A stretch of DNA of 63,060 nt from Thermodesulfobacteriota bacterium (GTDB lineage Bacteria > Desulfobacterota > DSM-4660 > Desulfatiglandales > Desulfatiglandaceae), in contig JANQDY010000005.1 of the NCBI GenBank assembly GCA_028278625.1, positions 1 to 63,060 of the forward strand, read 5' to 3'. Shown piece by piece: positions 26,894 to 36,583 of the stretch. The first letter of the stretch is position 1, and every line of letters starts with the position of its first letter. The notes under the pieces were generated by a model. That model had not been told where the DNA came from. It did no database searches and worked only from the letters and a program-made list of their open reading frames with translations. The position numbers were made by a program, and so were the translations under genes.

Positions 26894-29182
26894 GTGAGAG
26901 AAAATTCAAAAGAAGATTTGGTACTGGATCCGGAAGCCCAGAAGCTGTTTGATCAGCTGGGGGGCATCGACAGGCGTGAGCGCGGCTACGGCGCATTCGG
27001 CAGCGAAGGCCTGGCCTTCGACCCTTTGGGTGAAGAACAGGAAATAATGGATTTGTGGCGCATTGTTCTGGCGGATTTCGTTCATCTGCTGGCCGGTTTT
27101 CTTTCCAAGGTGAAGCTGCACGGGGCAAAATCGGTCAGAGCTGAAGATGTGAATCCGATCATCGATATGCTCACCAAAATCCACAAAATGAGCGAGCAGA
27201 ACGGGAGTATCATGATCCGCTATCGCGGAATTAAATCGCCCGGTGAGAAAGCTGAGTCCGAACGAATCGATTACGTGGTTTCCTGCGAGGGGTTCATTGT
27301 GGATATGCCTGTCATCAAGGCCCTTGCCAATCGCAAGGGGATTACCATGAGCCATTTGCCGGGTAAACTAAAAGCCGCTTTCGATCGCTTTTCTTCCCTG
27401 AAAATTCATTCCGTCTCTTTTGACCTGGACAAATGGCTTCAGCGGGACCGGGATTTGATGTGGACGAGCCTTCAGGGAGCCGGCCAGTTCTTCGGCGCAT
27501 ACAAAACAGGAACACGGGAAGAAGGCGATGGGAAGGCACAGGAGGCATCCTTTCAGGTGGTTTATAACGATCTCGGTGAAGCGGACCCCAACCTCACGCT
27601 ATTGGCTGTTGCCAACGGGATTAACGCCTCTTACATTCAGGCGTTGGTTCAAAGACTGCACGATTTGATGACGAAACCGGAGGGCAAGGATGCGCTGGCT
27701 TCGTATTTGAGCGCCTACGATGCGCTCTTTGCCTTCAAAAACGTGCAGCAAAAGCTTAAAAAACCGCCCCTTGAAATCAATAATCTCAGACGCCTCATCG
27801 TCAGTGACGGAGATGAGCCCATGACCCCGGAAAAAAGCGAGGTGGTCCGCATGATCGCCCAACGGCTGGGCGCTTCGCCGCAGAAAATGGCCCAGACCAT
27901 TGACAGCGTTTACGGCAGGGATTTTTCATTGGTGAGTGCGGGAAATCTGAGGACAAGGCTCACGAGGGTTTCACATTTGCTCGATGCCACGGAAAACGGT
28001 CCCTTAACCGCCCGGACGGAATCAGAAGTGCTGAACTCCGTTGAAAAGCGTCTTGGGGAGGTGCGCGATGATGTTTTTGACCGGATCAATCTGGATGAGG
28101 CCGAAGTCCAGAAAGGAAATGGTGAAGACCGTCCCTTCGGGCAGAAGCTGTCCCGAAAGCTCAGGAGCATGGTCGGTTATTTCAAAAGGCGGGTGCTCAC
28201 CAAAAGAAAGATCAGGGAGATGATTCGGGAACCCATAGATTTCGATGCGCAGGATTATGAGACCATTGCAAGGGATCTGGGAATATCCGTTGATGAGGCA
28301 AAGACCTTTCTCTCCCTGCTTAAGGGGTGCTTCGGCCCGTCGGGAATGTTCATTCGGGGGTCCTTTGAGAAGAACATTCCTTACATGGCCAAGTACGGAG
28401 TGAAGGTTTTCGGGTTTCTGTGGTATTATCTGAAAGAGACCCTGGGACGAAAGGACCGCGTTGCTTTCCTAAATTCCCTTCAGTCTCTGATTTCGGAGAT
28501 GCAGCAGCCCGGGGCGGCCCTTAGGCTCCTTCTTGAAGATTTTTGCCGAAAGCCCTATGAGGTGCATTTCTCGGATCGAAACGCCCTGATTCTGGCCATT
28601 GTTCTGCTACGAAAATACAATAAAGAGATTCACAATGACATCGAAGTCACTCCCGAGGAAGTCCTTTTGGTTCGAAATGGGTTATGGCCCGAAGCCACTG
28701 AAGCGGCCGGGGATGCCATTGACAATCAGGCCGATGCCTTTTTTCAGAAAATAAGGACCATCCACGAAAAACTGCTTGCCGGTCTGCGGACAGGGAAATC
28801 AGAAGGGGGTGTATCCCCCCGTTTTTTGTTGTCACTTGAACGGGAGTCTTACATATTCCTGGCCCTGCTCGGAAGGCCTCACGGGCACACGGTTTTAAGG
28901 GGCGCCGTTAAGACCTATGGGAATCCCGAATCGGAAGTCTACAGGGTGAAAGGCGGCAAGGGGTTCCGGGAGGCCAACCTGAAACAATTGCGTGTTGCGG
29001 TGCGAGGCCTGTCTCGCTATGAAGCCACGGATGACCTTTCTCTTTTGAGGGAAGTCCGAAGCCTGGAAAACGGGTTTTTGGAGGTCAGCAAAGACCAAAC
29101 CTATCGCGATTCGGTTCTTACGGCCATGGAGTGGCTGGACACCGCCATAGATGCCATTTCAGGAAGTGGCGGCCCGGTCTGA
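26894..29182 (+). CDS. Large hypothetical protein, no recognised domain
   Basis: 762 aa with a GTG start set by GGAGAG 5 nt upstream. No signal peptide, membrane segment or nucleotide-binding motif is seen. The sequence is rich in charged helices throughout (for example GYFKRRVLTKRKIREMIRE near residue 430), consistent with a long alpha-helical cytoplasmic scaffold. The gene lies alone between sfsA and pilB (convergent, 30 nt apart). Function unknown; the region is not repeat-rich. Confidence 0.65.
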   Translation: MRENSKEDLVLDPEAQKLFDQLGGIDRRERGYGAFGSEGLAFDPLGEEQEIMDLWRIVLADFVHLLAGFLSKVKLHGAKSVRAEDVNPIIDMLTKIHKMSEQNGSIMIRYRGIKSPGEKAESERIDYVVSCEGFIVDMPVIKALANRKGITMSHLPGKLKAAFDRFSSLKIHSVSFDLDKWLQRDRDLMWTSLQGAGQFFGAYKTGTREEGDGKAQEASFQVVYNDLGEADPNLTLLAVANGINASYIQALVQRLHDLMTKPEGKDALASYLSAYDALFAFKNVQQKLKKPPLEINNLRRLIVSDGDEPMTPEKSEVVRMIAQRLGASPQKMAQTIDSVYGRDFSLVSAGNLRTRLTRVSHLLDATENGPLTARTESEVLNSVEKRLGEVRDDVFDRINLDEAEVQKGNGEDRPFGQKLSRKLRSMVGYFKRRVLTKRKIREMIREPIDFDAQDYETIARDLGISVDEAKTFLSLLKGCFGPSGMFIRGSFEKNIPYMAKYGVKVFGFLWYYLKETLGRKDRVAFLNSLQSLISEMQQPGAALRLLLEDFCRKPYEVHFSDRNALILAIVLLRKYNKEIHNDIEVTPEEVLLVRNGLWPEATEAAGDAIDNQADAFFQKIRTIHEKLLAGLRTGKSEGGVSPRFLLSLERESYIFLALLGRPHGHTVLRGAVKTYGNPESEVYRVKGGKGFREANLKQLRVAVRGLSRYEATDDLSLLREVRSLENGFLEVSKDQTYRDSVLTAMEWLDTAIDAISGSGGPV

Positions 29183-29212
29183 TGGATACGGGCTCAATGG
29201 AATATCAAGCTA

Positions 29213-31441
29213 TCACGAACGCTTGAGCAATCGGGCCACCCTTGCAAGGAAGCGCTTTCGTGCAATGGGTTTGGTGAGATAGTCGTCCGCGCCCGCGTCC
29301 AGGCCTTCCAGTTCGGCCTCCTCCTCATTTTTGGCGGTCAGCATCATGATGGGAATGTCCCGGGTCTCTTTCTGGCCTTTGAGTCTCTTGATGAGGGCTA
29401 CGCCGTCCATCTCCGGCATGACGTAGTCGGTGACAATGATGTCCGGGGCTTCCGTTCTGGCCAGCTTCAATGCTTCCACGCCGTTTTGTGCGGTAATCAC
29501 CAGGTAATCCTGAGACTCCAGCAGGTGCCTCAAAAGCTTTAACACCACAAGGTTGTCGTCCACCACGAGGATCTTGGTGGGGCAGTCGGTGGTGAGAAGG
29601 CATTCGTTATCCCCCGGTTCCTCATCTTTATCAGAATCCTGGGGCGACGGCTCGGTTTCGCCGACATGGTTCTCGGTCACGATTTCCGGAGGGGCAACCC
29701 GAAAGACCTCATCAATGGTGGTCAGCCCTTGAATGGCCTTCTGAATCCCGTCATAGCTCATGACGTGATATCCTTCTGCCTGAGCCGCTTTCTTGAGCCT
29801 TTCCGTGGACATTTCACCGGATATGGTATCTTTCAGATTGGAGGTCATGGTAAGCAATTCAAAGACTCCCATGCGGCCGGAATAGCCGGTTTGCTGACAG
29901 TCCACGCAACCGGTACCTTTCCAGAAGGTCACGTTTTCCCGGTTCCCGATATAGGGGCGTATTTCCTCCAGCTGTTCGGCACTCAGATCATGGGGCGCCT
30001 TGCATGTCTCGCAGATCCTTCTCACGAGGCGCTGACCCAGCACCCCAATGAGCGAGGAAGATATCAGAAACGGATCAATGTCGAGATCCATGAGCCTGAT
30101 GACCGCAGAAGGCGCATCGTTGGTGTGGAGCGTCGAAAAGACAAGGTGCCCTGTCTGAGCGGCCTGAAAAGCGGTAATCGCGGTTTCCTGATCCCTGATT
30201 TCCCCAACCATGACGATATCCGGATCCTGCCTGAGAATGGACCGGAGTCCCTTGGCAAAAGTGATCCCCGCGGAAGGATTAATCTGCACCTGATTGATGC
30301 CTGCCACATCAAATTCAACCGGGTCTTCCACGGTGATAATATTCACTGCGGGAGAATTGAGCTTGTTTAAGCACGCATAAAGAGTAGAGGACTTTCCCGA
30401 TCCGGTGGGTCCGGTCACCAGGATGATGCCTTGGGGCATGTGGATGGCCCGCATGAGATACTTGAGATCTTTTCTTGAAAATCCCAGGTCTTCCGGATTC
30501 AGCTGTGCCGTGGCCGGATTGAGAATCCGGATGGTGATCTTTTCACCGTAACTGGTGGGCAGACAGGAAACCCGTAAATCAAAAATTTTTCCGCTCTGTT
30601 TGACCTGTGCCTTGCCGTCTTGCGGTTTCCGTTTGACGGCAATGTCCAGGTCACTCATGATCTTTATGCGGGAGACCACAGCTGCATGGATGTTTCGATC
30701 GGCCCGCATGATTTCACGCATGATGCCGTCTATTCGGTAACGGACCACCAGGGCCTGCTCCTGTGGTTCTATGTGGATGTCACTGGCCTTCATCTTGATG
30801 GCATCGGATATCACCGAATTGACGAACCGGACGATGGGAGGGAGGCCGCCCAGGTCTTGAAGCTCCCGGATCGGTTTCTCATCTTCCTTTCTCCTCTCAA
30901 CCAGTTCCAGATCATCCTCTTCGGATCCGAATTCCATTCCCAGGCTTTCGTCAATCCCCTGTTTTGGGTAATGCCTCTCAATGGCGGCCGTAATATCCCC
31001 TAGGGGGACAACGGCGCGATCAATGGGCATTCCGGTAAAAAAGCGTAAATCCTCGAGGGCATGAAGGTCCAAGGGGTTGGACATTGCCACCAAAAGCCGG
31101 TTCCCCCTCTTTTTTAGGGGCATGACATCGTGCTTCTGGGCGAGTTCGAGAGGCACCAGCTCGACGATGTCTTCGGTAATGGTGGCGTCCTTGATCCTGC
31201 CGTACGGAATTTCGAGCCGAACTGCGAGGGCCTTGGCAATGACCACCTCATCGGCGATACCCATGTCCACGAGAATCTGTCCCAGTTTCTTTTTTTTCTT
31301 TTTTTGCGACTTCTGAAGTTCCAGGGCCTTGTTGAGGGTTTCTTCTTCAATCAGGCCGATGTTTACGAGATATTCGCCCAGCCGAAGGGTCTTCTTGGTC
31401 GATTTGGCAGTGTTTTCAGATGGTGTTTTCTCGCTGTTCAA
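29213..31441 (-). CDS. pilB: PilB/GspE-type secretion ATPase fused to a C-terminal receiver domain
   Basis: 742 aa. The start is TTG, about 10 nt after GGGAG. The N-terminal ~170 residues are an MshEN-type region (LGEYLVNIGLI.., LGQILVDMGI..). The ATPase core follows, with Walker A GPTGSGKSST near residue 345, an Asp box (VEDPVEF), Walker B VGEIRD and the zinc Cys set CETC...CVDCQQTGYSGR. Residues about 622-742 are a CheY-like receiver: ILVVDDN, acceptor Asp in DIIVTDYVMPEMDG, and a conserved Lys in YLTKP. The ATPase drives type IV pilus or type II pseudopilus extension. Phosphorylation of the attached receiver could gate it. Confidence 0.9.
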   Translation of the reverse strand: MNSEKTPSENTAKSTKKTLRLGEYLVNIGLIEEETLNKALELQKSQKKKKKKLGQILVDMGIADEVVIAKALAVRLEIPYGRIKDATITEDIVELVPLELAQKHDVMPLKKRGNRLLVAMSNPLDLHALEDLRFFTGMPIDRAVVPLGDITAAIERHYPKQGIDESLGMEFGSEEDDLELVERRKEDEKPIRELQDLGGLPPIVRFVNSVISDAIKMKASDIHIEPQEQALVVRYRIDGIMREIMRADRNIHAAVVSRIKIMSDLDIAVKRKPQDGKAQVKQSGKIFDLRVSCLPTSYGEKITIRILNPATAQLNPEDLGFSRKDLKYLMRAIHMPQGIILVTGPTGSGKSSTLYACLNKLNSPAVNIITVEDPVEFDVAGINQVQINPSAGITFAKGLRSILRQDPDIVMVGEIRDQETAITAFQAAQTGHLVFSTLHTNDAPSAVIRLMDLDIDPFLISSSLIGVLGQRLVRRICETCKAPHDLSAEQLEEIRPYIGNRENVTFWKGTGCVDCQQTGYSGRMGVFELLTMTSNLKDTISGEMSTERLKKAAQAEGYHVMSYDGIQKAIQGLTTIDEVFRVAPPEIVTENHVGETEPSPQDSDKDEEPGDNECLLTTDCPTKILVVDDNLVVLKLLRHLLESQDYLVITAQNGVEALKLARTEAPDIIVTDYVMPEMDGVALIKRLKGQKETRDIPIMMLTAKNEEEAELEGLDAGADDYLTKPIARKRFLARVARLLKRS

Positions 31442-31741
31442 AACGGTAGAACTCCCAATTAGATGATGATCAACAAAAGAAATATTCCTATTATCTATTA
31501 AACGGCAATATCGCTTGTTACGAAAGGAATTTCAACAGAATTTTTACGGCAACGGTCCTCTCACAAAAAACTTGCCTCTGTCATTTTAGTCTTTGAAACA
31601 ATGGTGTAATATCCATATTTCTTCTTAGCCAGAAATGGCACTCAATTAAATTCGATTTTGTTACATTGACATTGGTCATTTGAAAATGTTATAAATTTTC
31701 TCATTGCCAGAGTGCATTTTAATATCACCGAGGGCAGGCTT
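31442..31741. other. Divergent intergenic region, non-coding
   Basis: 300-bp A/T-rich gap between the divergent pilB and zinc-ribbon genes. No gene is seen. It contains the SD for pilB (GGGAG) at its left end, a strong plus-strand promoter at 31666-31695 and the SD of the zinc-ribbon gene (GAGGGCAGG) at its right end. Confidence 0.6.
31666..31695 (+). promoter_or_regulatory. Sigma-70 promoter for the zinc-ribbon/pilin operon
   Basis: TTGACA (31666-31671), 18-nt spacer, TATAAA (31690-31695): perfect -35 and five of six -10 bases. Predicted transcription starts near 31702, about 40 nt before the ATG at 31742. Confidence 0.65.
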
Positions 31742-32320
31742 ATGAAATGCGCGTATCATCCCGGGAAAGAGGCCTCCGCCAGATGCAGTGTGTGCCAAAA
31801 ACCGCTATGCGAAGACTGCGTGGATCAGAAGACCGGGGAAAGGACCTTCTGCAGCAGGTGCAGTGCCCTTTCTGCGGCCCAGGATGCCTTAAGCGGTCAT
31901 GCGGAGCGCCAGGCGGAGCACCTGGAAAAAAAGGCGGAAGCAGCCAGAAAGGCTAAAAGGCCGAAAGTGGCCATAACGGTCATCCTGATTCTGGCGGGGC
32001 TTGTTCTTCTGGCAAACGCATATATGTTCATGGGACCGGAGGCTCCTGCGGTAGCACAGTTCGATCCATATGAATACCCCATGATCACCGCCGAACTGAT
32101 AAACGAGGGGTTGAATGATTACGCCGATCAACATGAGGGGCGGTTTCCCGCAAATTTGAGGGAGTTGTTGGGAAAACACATTCCCTACGACCAGATAACA
32201 CCGTCGGTACTCGACATGTTTTCCTATCGCCGCCTCTCTCCCACCTCCTACGAGCTTCGGTTCAAAGATCAAACAAATGAGGAAATAGCGGACATTGTCT
32301 TCAGCGAGGAGGATTCATGA
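31742..32320 (+). CDS. B-box-like zinc-binding single-pass membrane protein
   Basis: 192 aa. Residues 1-42 hold a CxxH followed by several CxxC pairs (CAYH, CSVC, CEDC, CSRC), a treble-clef/B-box-like zinc module. A charged helix with a KK/AEAA pattern follows. One membrane helix lies near residues 80-100 ([18 protein letters not shown]), then an external domain of about 90 residues. The stop overlaps the pilin start by ATGA, so it is co-produced with a pilin. It may recruit the pilus machinery, but that is inference. Confidence 0.7.
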   Translation: MKCAYHPGKEASARCSVCQKPLCEDCVDQKTGERTFCSRCSALSAAQDALSGHAERQAEHLEKKAEAARKAKRPKVAITVILILAGLVLLANAYMFMGPEAPAVAQFDPYEYPMITAELINEGLNDYADQHEGRFPANLRELLGKHIPYDQITPSVLDMFSYRRLSPTSYELRFKDQTNEEIADIVFSEEDS

Positions 32321-32787
32321 TGCCGTTACCCTTTATAAAGCATACCGCATCCCGGGGGTTCACCCTGGTCGAGATCATGGTCACCATCGCGATTATCGGT
32401 ATTCTGGCGGCCATATCGATCCCCAACTACCAGCAGTACAGGGCTAAAGCGGAAGTTGCCTCCGTGAATACGGCCCTGAAATATCTCATGGACGGAGAGG
32501 ACTTCTACTTCCTCGAAAACGGTACGTTCTTTCCACAGAGCGGCACCCTGAATGTCCCGGCGGGCAGAGCCATGGAGATCCCTGAACTGGCCTACAATTT
32601 CCCGGACGGTCACAAGAACCGGTACCGGATCCGCACAAGGAACAACCGAAATCGAAATTACTATCAGATTACGGTTTTCTGCGATTTTGATTCCAACGGA
32701 AATAACCGTGACGACCGGTTCAGGGCCGTAACGGATATTCGGCGGGGAGAGGTAAGAAGAAACCGGGAAGTCGTTCAACTGCGTTGA
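32317..32787 (+). CDS. Type IV pilin-like prepilin
   Basis: 156 aa. The short leader ends in RG, giving the prepilin peptidase site G-FTLVEIM with the Glu at +5 conserved. The N-terminal helix ([17 protein letters not shown]) matches pilins and pseudopilins. The C-terminal part is rich in Asn and Arg ([21 protein letters not shown]). It is co-translated with the zinc-ribbon protein upstream, and pilB is divergent, so all may serve one pilus or type II secretion system. Confidence 0.9.
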   Translation: MMPLPFIKHTASRGFTLVEIMVTIAIIGILAAISIPNYQQYRAKAEVASVNTALKYLMDGEDFYFLENGTFFPQSGTLNVPAGRAMEIPELAYNFPDGHKNRYRIRTRNNRNRNYYQITVFCDFDSNGNNRDDRFRAVTDIRRGEVRRNREVVQLR

Positions 32788-32805
32788 ATGGCCTTACCTG
32801 GATCT

Positions 32806-33831
32806 CTATTGAACCCCCAGCCCTTCATCAATCAGTGCCATCACCCGGTCTTTTTCTTCGGGAAATTGATACCCTTCATAGCCGTGGCTGAAGAGGTAGC
32901 CACCGCCACGGTTCCTCCAGGAATTCCCCGCGTGATCGAAGCAGACCTTGGATGAGACATTGAGGGTTTCCATGGTCAGCTTGAGTTCTTTAAGCTGCTC
33001 CTTGGGGGTCAGGGGCTCCAACGCCTTGCGAAGGGCTGCTTCGTAAAGGGGGGTTCCGGGCCAGGCACGAAAGGGTCTGGACCGAATGTAATGGGGATTG
33101 ATTTCATTCAGTACTCTGGCGGTGTTGAGGGCGTGTTTTTCCCAATGCTCTTTTCCCCCCAATCCCGGCATCCAGTATTCGGAAACCTGGAATCCGGCAT
33201 CAATGGCTTTTCTGCCGCCGTCAATATGGGTTTTGGGAGTTGCACCCTTTTTGATGAGCCCTAAAAGGGTTTCATCTCCGGATTCGAGCCCCAGATGCAG
33301 CCTGTCCAGGCCGGCGTTGTGAATCTCTTTCAATGTTTCAAGGCTTTTTCCGGTGACGGTCTTGCTCCGGGCGTAAGAGGTCACTCTTTGGATGGACGGA
33401 AAGGTTTTGCGCAGGTATTTGAGCGCCGCCGAAAGCGGCGCTTTTTTCATGATGAGGCTGTTGGCATCCTGCAAAAATGCGGTCTTGCCGCCGGACAATA
33501 GCCACTGGTAGAGCATGGGAAAACCGTGATGGTCTTCCAATTGTGGATAACGCCGCATCAATGTGACGGCGGCAGGATGGCCCACTTTGCCTGGCGAACC
33601 CGTATCCGTTGAGTGCGCCTCCAGCTCCTTGACCAACCAGGCCATGGCGTCTATGTCCCCCTTGATTTCCTCCAGAGGGCGGAGTTCAAACTTGTCGTTT
33701 TTGTACATGCCGCAGAAAGTGCAGTGGTTCCATGGGCAGTTGCGGGTGAATCGAACCAGCAGGGAATCGCTGCCGCCTTCGCTGGGAGGACGGTAGACGC
33801 CGGTTTCAAAGGTATATGGGTGTTTGATCAT
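32806..33831 (-). CDS. Radical SAM family protein with unusual cysteine spacing
   Basis: 341 aa. The N-terminal cluster motif is CPWNHCTFC, spaced C-x4-C-x2-C rather than the usual C-x3-C-x2-C. LGLESGDE and ARSKTVTGKSLE suit the radical-SAM barrel. It should bind a 4Fe-4S cluster and cleave S-adenosylmethionine; substrate unknown. It is convergent with the pilin gene, 18 nt away. Confidence 0.85.
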   Translation of the reverse strand: MIKHPYTFETGVYRPPSEGGSDSLLVRFTRNCPWNHCTFCGMYKNDKFELRPLEEIKGDIDAMAWLVKELEAHSTDTGSPGKVGHPAAVTLMRRYPQLEDHHGFPMLYQWLLSGGKTAFLQDANSLIMKKAPLSAALKYLRKTFPSIQRVTSYARSKTVTGKSLETLKEIHNAGLDRLHLGLESGDETLLGLIKKGATPKTHIDGGRKAIDAGFQVSEYWMPGLGGKEHWEKHALNTARVLNEINPHYIRSRPFRAWPGTPLYEAALRKALEPLTPKEQLKELKLTMETLNVSSKVCFDHAGNSWRNRGGGYLFSHGYEGYQFPEEKDRVMALIDEGLGVQ

Positions 33832-33917
33832 TTGCGGTTCCTCTCAATTCTAATGATCTTAAAATAGTGCCTTTTCTCCTAATTGCAATTTAACAAATTG
33901 ATGCATACAATGCCCTT

Positions 33918-34484
33918 ATGGGAAAATCGGTTTTACAGCTCGTACTTCTGCTTGGTCTGGCCCTCATGGTTTTGGGCGCCATCCGGGGATGGCAGACGGT
34001 CATGAAGATTCCCTTCAGGGCCGCCAATGACGCCCTTCACGAAAAAGGATCGGCTTTGACCCTTGATTTTCTGATTCCAGCCGGCACCTACATCGACAAG
34101 AAGATTACCATCGGCGAGGTGCTCAAAATACGGTTGGCCAAAAAGCGCTCTCCCCTTGAAGCGGTGGTTCGTACTCTTTCAGAACGGATTCCTTCCACTT
34201 ATCGCTGGCTGGGAAACCTCTTCCTTTTTTTCTTCTGGGGATTCTGCGTTTTGACACTGCTAAGGCTTTTCACATTCATGGGGTACGGGAGGGCCATTCG
34301 CTCAAGCCTCCTTCTGGGAGGCATTACCTACTACTTCATGCCGGATTTTTCTCCCGGTACCTGGGAAGATTATCTCTTCTTGGGTTGTCCCACCGCCCTC
34401 ATCGTGTCACGATTCTATTGGGTCAGAAGGAAAAAAGGCATGTTCAAGGGAAGGGATCCGGAAACCAAAAAGATCATTTCCTAA
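33918..34484 (+). CDS. Hypothetical membrane protein
   Basis: 188 aa. An N-terminal hydrophobic helix (LQLVLLLGLALMVLGAI) is followed by a hydrophilic part and then two to three more membrane segments from residue ~97 (LGNLFLFFFWGFCVLTLL, SLLLGGITYYF). The C-terminus is short and basic. No SD is clear before the ATG. Not recognised; 31 nt upstream of the acetyl-CoA synthetase genes. Confidence 0.6.
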   Translation: MGKSVLQLVLLLGLALMVLGAIRGWQTVMKIPFRAANDALHEKGSALTLDFLIPAGTYIDKKITIGEVLKIRLAKKRSPLEAVVRTLSERIPSTYRWLGNLFLFFFWGFCVLTLLRLFTFMGYGRAIRSSLLLGGITYYFMPDFSPGTWEDYLFLGCPTALIVSRFYWVRRKKGMFKGRDPETKKIIS

Positions 34485-34515
34485 GTGACGGTATAATCCT
34501 AAAACGGAGGAATAA

Positions 34516-35880
34516 ATGGAATTCAAGCGACTGTTGAAACCGAAAAGCATGGCTGTGATCGGGGTGTCCCTTCACAACAACCGTCATCCCGCCAATATTG
34601 TGTACCGGAAAAATCGGTTGCGGTATCCCCTCAAAGTGTTTGCCGTTAATCCCAAGGGTGGAGAGATCCAGGGGGAACCCCTCTACAAAGAACCCGGGGA
34701 TATCCCGGAGAAGGTTGATTTGGCGGTCATTGCCGTTCGGGCGGATCTGGTGCCAGAAACCCTGGCCCAATGCATTTCCGCGGGGATGGGCGGTGCCGTG
34801 ATTGTCTCCGGCGGGTTTGCGGAAGTGGGACGGAAGGATCTGCAGGATCGTATTGTACAATTGGCTCTCAAGGCTGATTTCCCCTTTGTGGGGCCTAATT
34901 GTCTCGGCATTTTTTCGCCGGGCCAAGTGGATACCTTTTTTCTTCCGCCGGAGCGGACCGTGCGCCCGGCCCCGGGCAACGTGGCACTGATCAGCCAGAG
35001 TGGGGGTGTCCTGGTGGATCAGATGGTGAATTTTGCCGGAGAAGGTGTGGGTCTCTCGTTGGGCGTCAGTATCGGCAACAAAGCACTGGTGGATGAGGTG
35101 GCGCTTCTTGAGTATCTGAGTGAAGACCCCAAAACCGATGCCATCGCTTTTTATCTGGAAGGATTCGGCAAGAATGGGGGGCGAAGGTTTATGGAGGCCA
35201 CATGCCGGTGCCGAAAACCGATTGTGGTCTTAAAATCAGGGCGCAGCCCCGAGGGCGGGCGCGCGGTGTCCAGCCACACGGCGTCCCTTGCCGGGGATTA
35301 TAAGGTTTTTTCCCAGGTAATGGAACAGTTCGGTGTCATCGAGGCACTGACCCAGTTTGAACTGGTCTCTTTTTGTGAGTCGCTCAGCTGCTATCAGGAT
35401 ACCATTTCGGGCAACATCGGTATCGTAACCATCAGCGGTGGACACGGTGCGCTGACCGTCGATTTTTGTGCCAAGCACGGTCTAAAAGTGCCTGCACTGT
35501 CTCAAGAACTGCAGGCGACGCTCAAAGGGAGACTCTCCAAAAGCATACAATCCATTGCGGCCACCGGAAATCCCGTGGATTTGACCGGAAGTGGCGTGGA
35601 TGATGATTTTGTGGCGGCGGTGGATTGCCTAAGCCAAAGCCCGGAAGTGGATTGTCTCATATTACTGGTTCTGCCCTATTCGCCCGGTACCACTTCGGAT
35701 TTGGGCGCGAGGCTGAGCGAAGTTTATCAAAAGGAGGGAAAGCCGATTGTGGCATACGTTCCAAACCTTCAAAGATACCGTATGCTCATCGAAGGGTTCG
35801 AATTGAATCACATCCCGGTTTCTCCCGCCATTGAAGGCGCGGTTCTGATGGCCGGCGCCATGAGGAGGGAATCATGCTGA
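34516..35880 (+). CDS. Acetyl/acyl-CoA synthetase (NDP-forming) alpha subunit
   Basis: 454 aa. The CoA-binding Rossmann region starts the protein (PKSMAVIGVS), then QSGGV, and the phospho-His lies in SSHTASLAGDYKVF near residue 253. The enzyme makes ATP from acyl-CoA, or the reverse, via a phosphohistidine. SD GGAGGAA precedes the ATG. The stop overlaps the beta-subunit start by 7 nt, so the two are produced together. In anaerobes the pair typically recovers energy from acetyl- or aryl-CoA at the end of fermentation. Confidence 0.9.
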   Translation: MEFKRLLKPKSMAVIGVSLHNNRHPANIVYRKNRLRYPLKVFAVNPKGGEIQGEPLYKEPGDIPEKVDLAVIAVRADLVPETLAQCISAGMGGAVIVSGGFAEVGRKDLQDRIVQLALKADFPFVGPNCLGIFSPGQVDTFFLPPERTVRPAPGNVALISQSGGVLVDQMVNFAGEGVGLSLGVSIGNKALVDEVALLEYLSEDPKTDAIAFYLEGFGKNGGRRFMEATCRCRKPIVVLKSGRSPEGGRAVSSHTASLAGDYKVFSQVMEQFGVIEALTQFELVSFCESLSCYQDTISGNIGIVTISGGHGALTVDFCAKHGLKVPALSQELQATLKGRLSKSIQSIAATGNPVDLTGSGVDDDFVAAVDCLSQSPEVDCLILLVLPYSPGTTSDLGARLSEVYQKEGKPIVAYVPNLQRYRMLIEGFELNHIPVSPAIEGAVLMAGAMRRESC

Positions 35881-36551
35881 ACCCTGAAATTCAGGAGATC
35901 ATAACGGCTTCAAAACCGTGGGGCTGGGTTTTGGAACCCGAGGCCAAACGCATTTTGTCCCTTGCTGAAATAAGAGTGCCAAATTATATATGGACGCACA
36001 CCCTGAAAGATGCCCTTCGCTTTGCCCGTGAAAACGGGTATCCGGTGGTGGCCAAAGTCGTATCACCGAAGGTGGTTCACAAGACGGAGCAAAAAGGGGT
36101 AATGCTGAACATCAACGATGAAAAGATGCTGTCCGAGGCGTTTCAGAGACTCAGTGCTTTTGAGGGTGGGAGAGGGGTGTTGGTGGAAGAGTCCGTCCGC
36201 GGGATCGAGATGATCCTCGGCGCAAAAATTGATTTTCAGTTTGGCCCCGTGCTTTTGATGGGCATCGGGGGAACCGGTGTGGAAATATATCAGGATGCGT
36301 CACTTCGAATGGCCCCTATTACGCCGGAAGACGCAATATCCATGATGAACGGTCTCAAGGCCCATCGTATTCTGGAAGGGTTCAGAGGTGCCGAACCGAT
36401 CAACCGGGAGGCGCTGACAGAGGTGCTGATGGCATTTTCAGATTTGGTTGTGAACCTGGGGGAACAGATTTCGTCCGTGGATCTTAATCCGGTCTTCTGT
36501 TCCGCCGAAACCTGTGTGGTGGGTGATGCACGGGTCATGCTCGCTGCTTGA
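35874..36551 (+). CDS. Acetyl/acyl-CoA synthetase (NDP-forming) beta subunit
   Basis: 225 aa, ATP-grasp fold. The nucleotide-binding Lys region is GYPVVAKVVSPKVVHKTE near residue 60; later LVEESVRGIEMILGAK and SSVDLNPVF complete the fold. It overlaps the alpha gene and together they form an alpha2beta2-type enzyme, as in Pyrococcus AcdA/AcdB. Confidence 0.9.
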   Translation: MLNPEIQEIITASKPWGWVLEPEAKRILSLAEIRVPNYIWTHTLKDALRFARENGYPVVAKVVSPKVVHKTEQKGVMLNINDEKMLSEAFQRLSAFEGGRGVLVEESVRGIEMILGAKIDFQFGPVLLMGIGGTGVEIYQDASLRMAPITPEDAISMMNGLKAHRILEGFRGAEPINREALTEVLMAFSDLVVNLGEQISSVDLNPVFCSAETCVVGDARVMLAA

Positions 36552-36583
36552 AGAAACGAAAAAACCGGCTTGGGGATAAGAAA

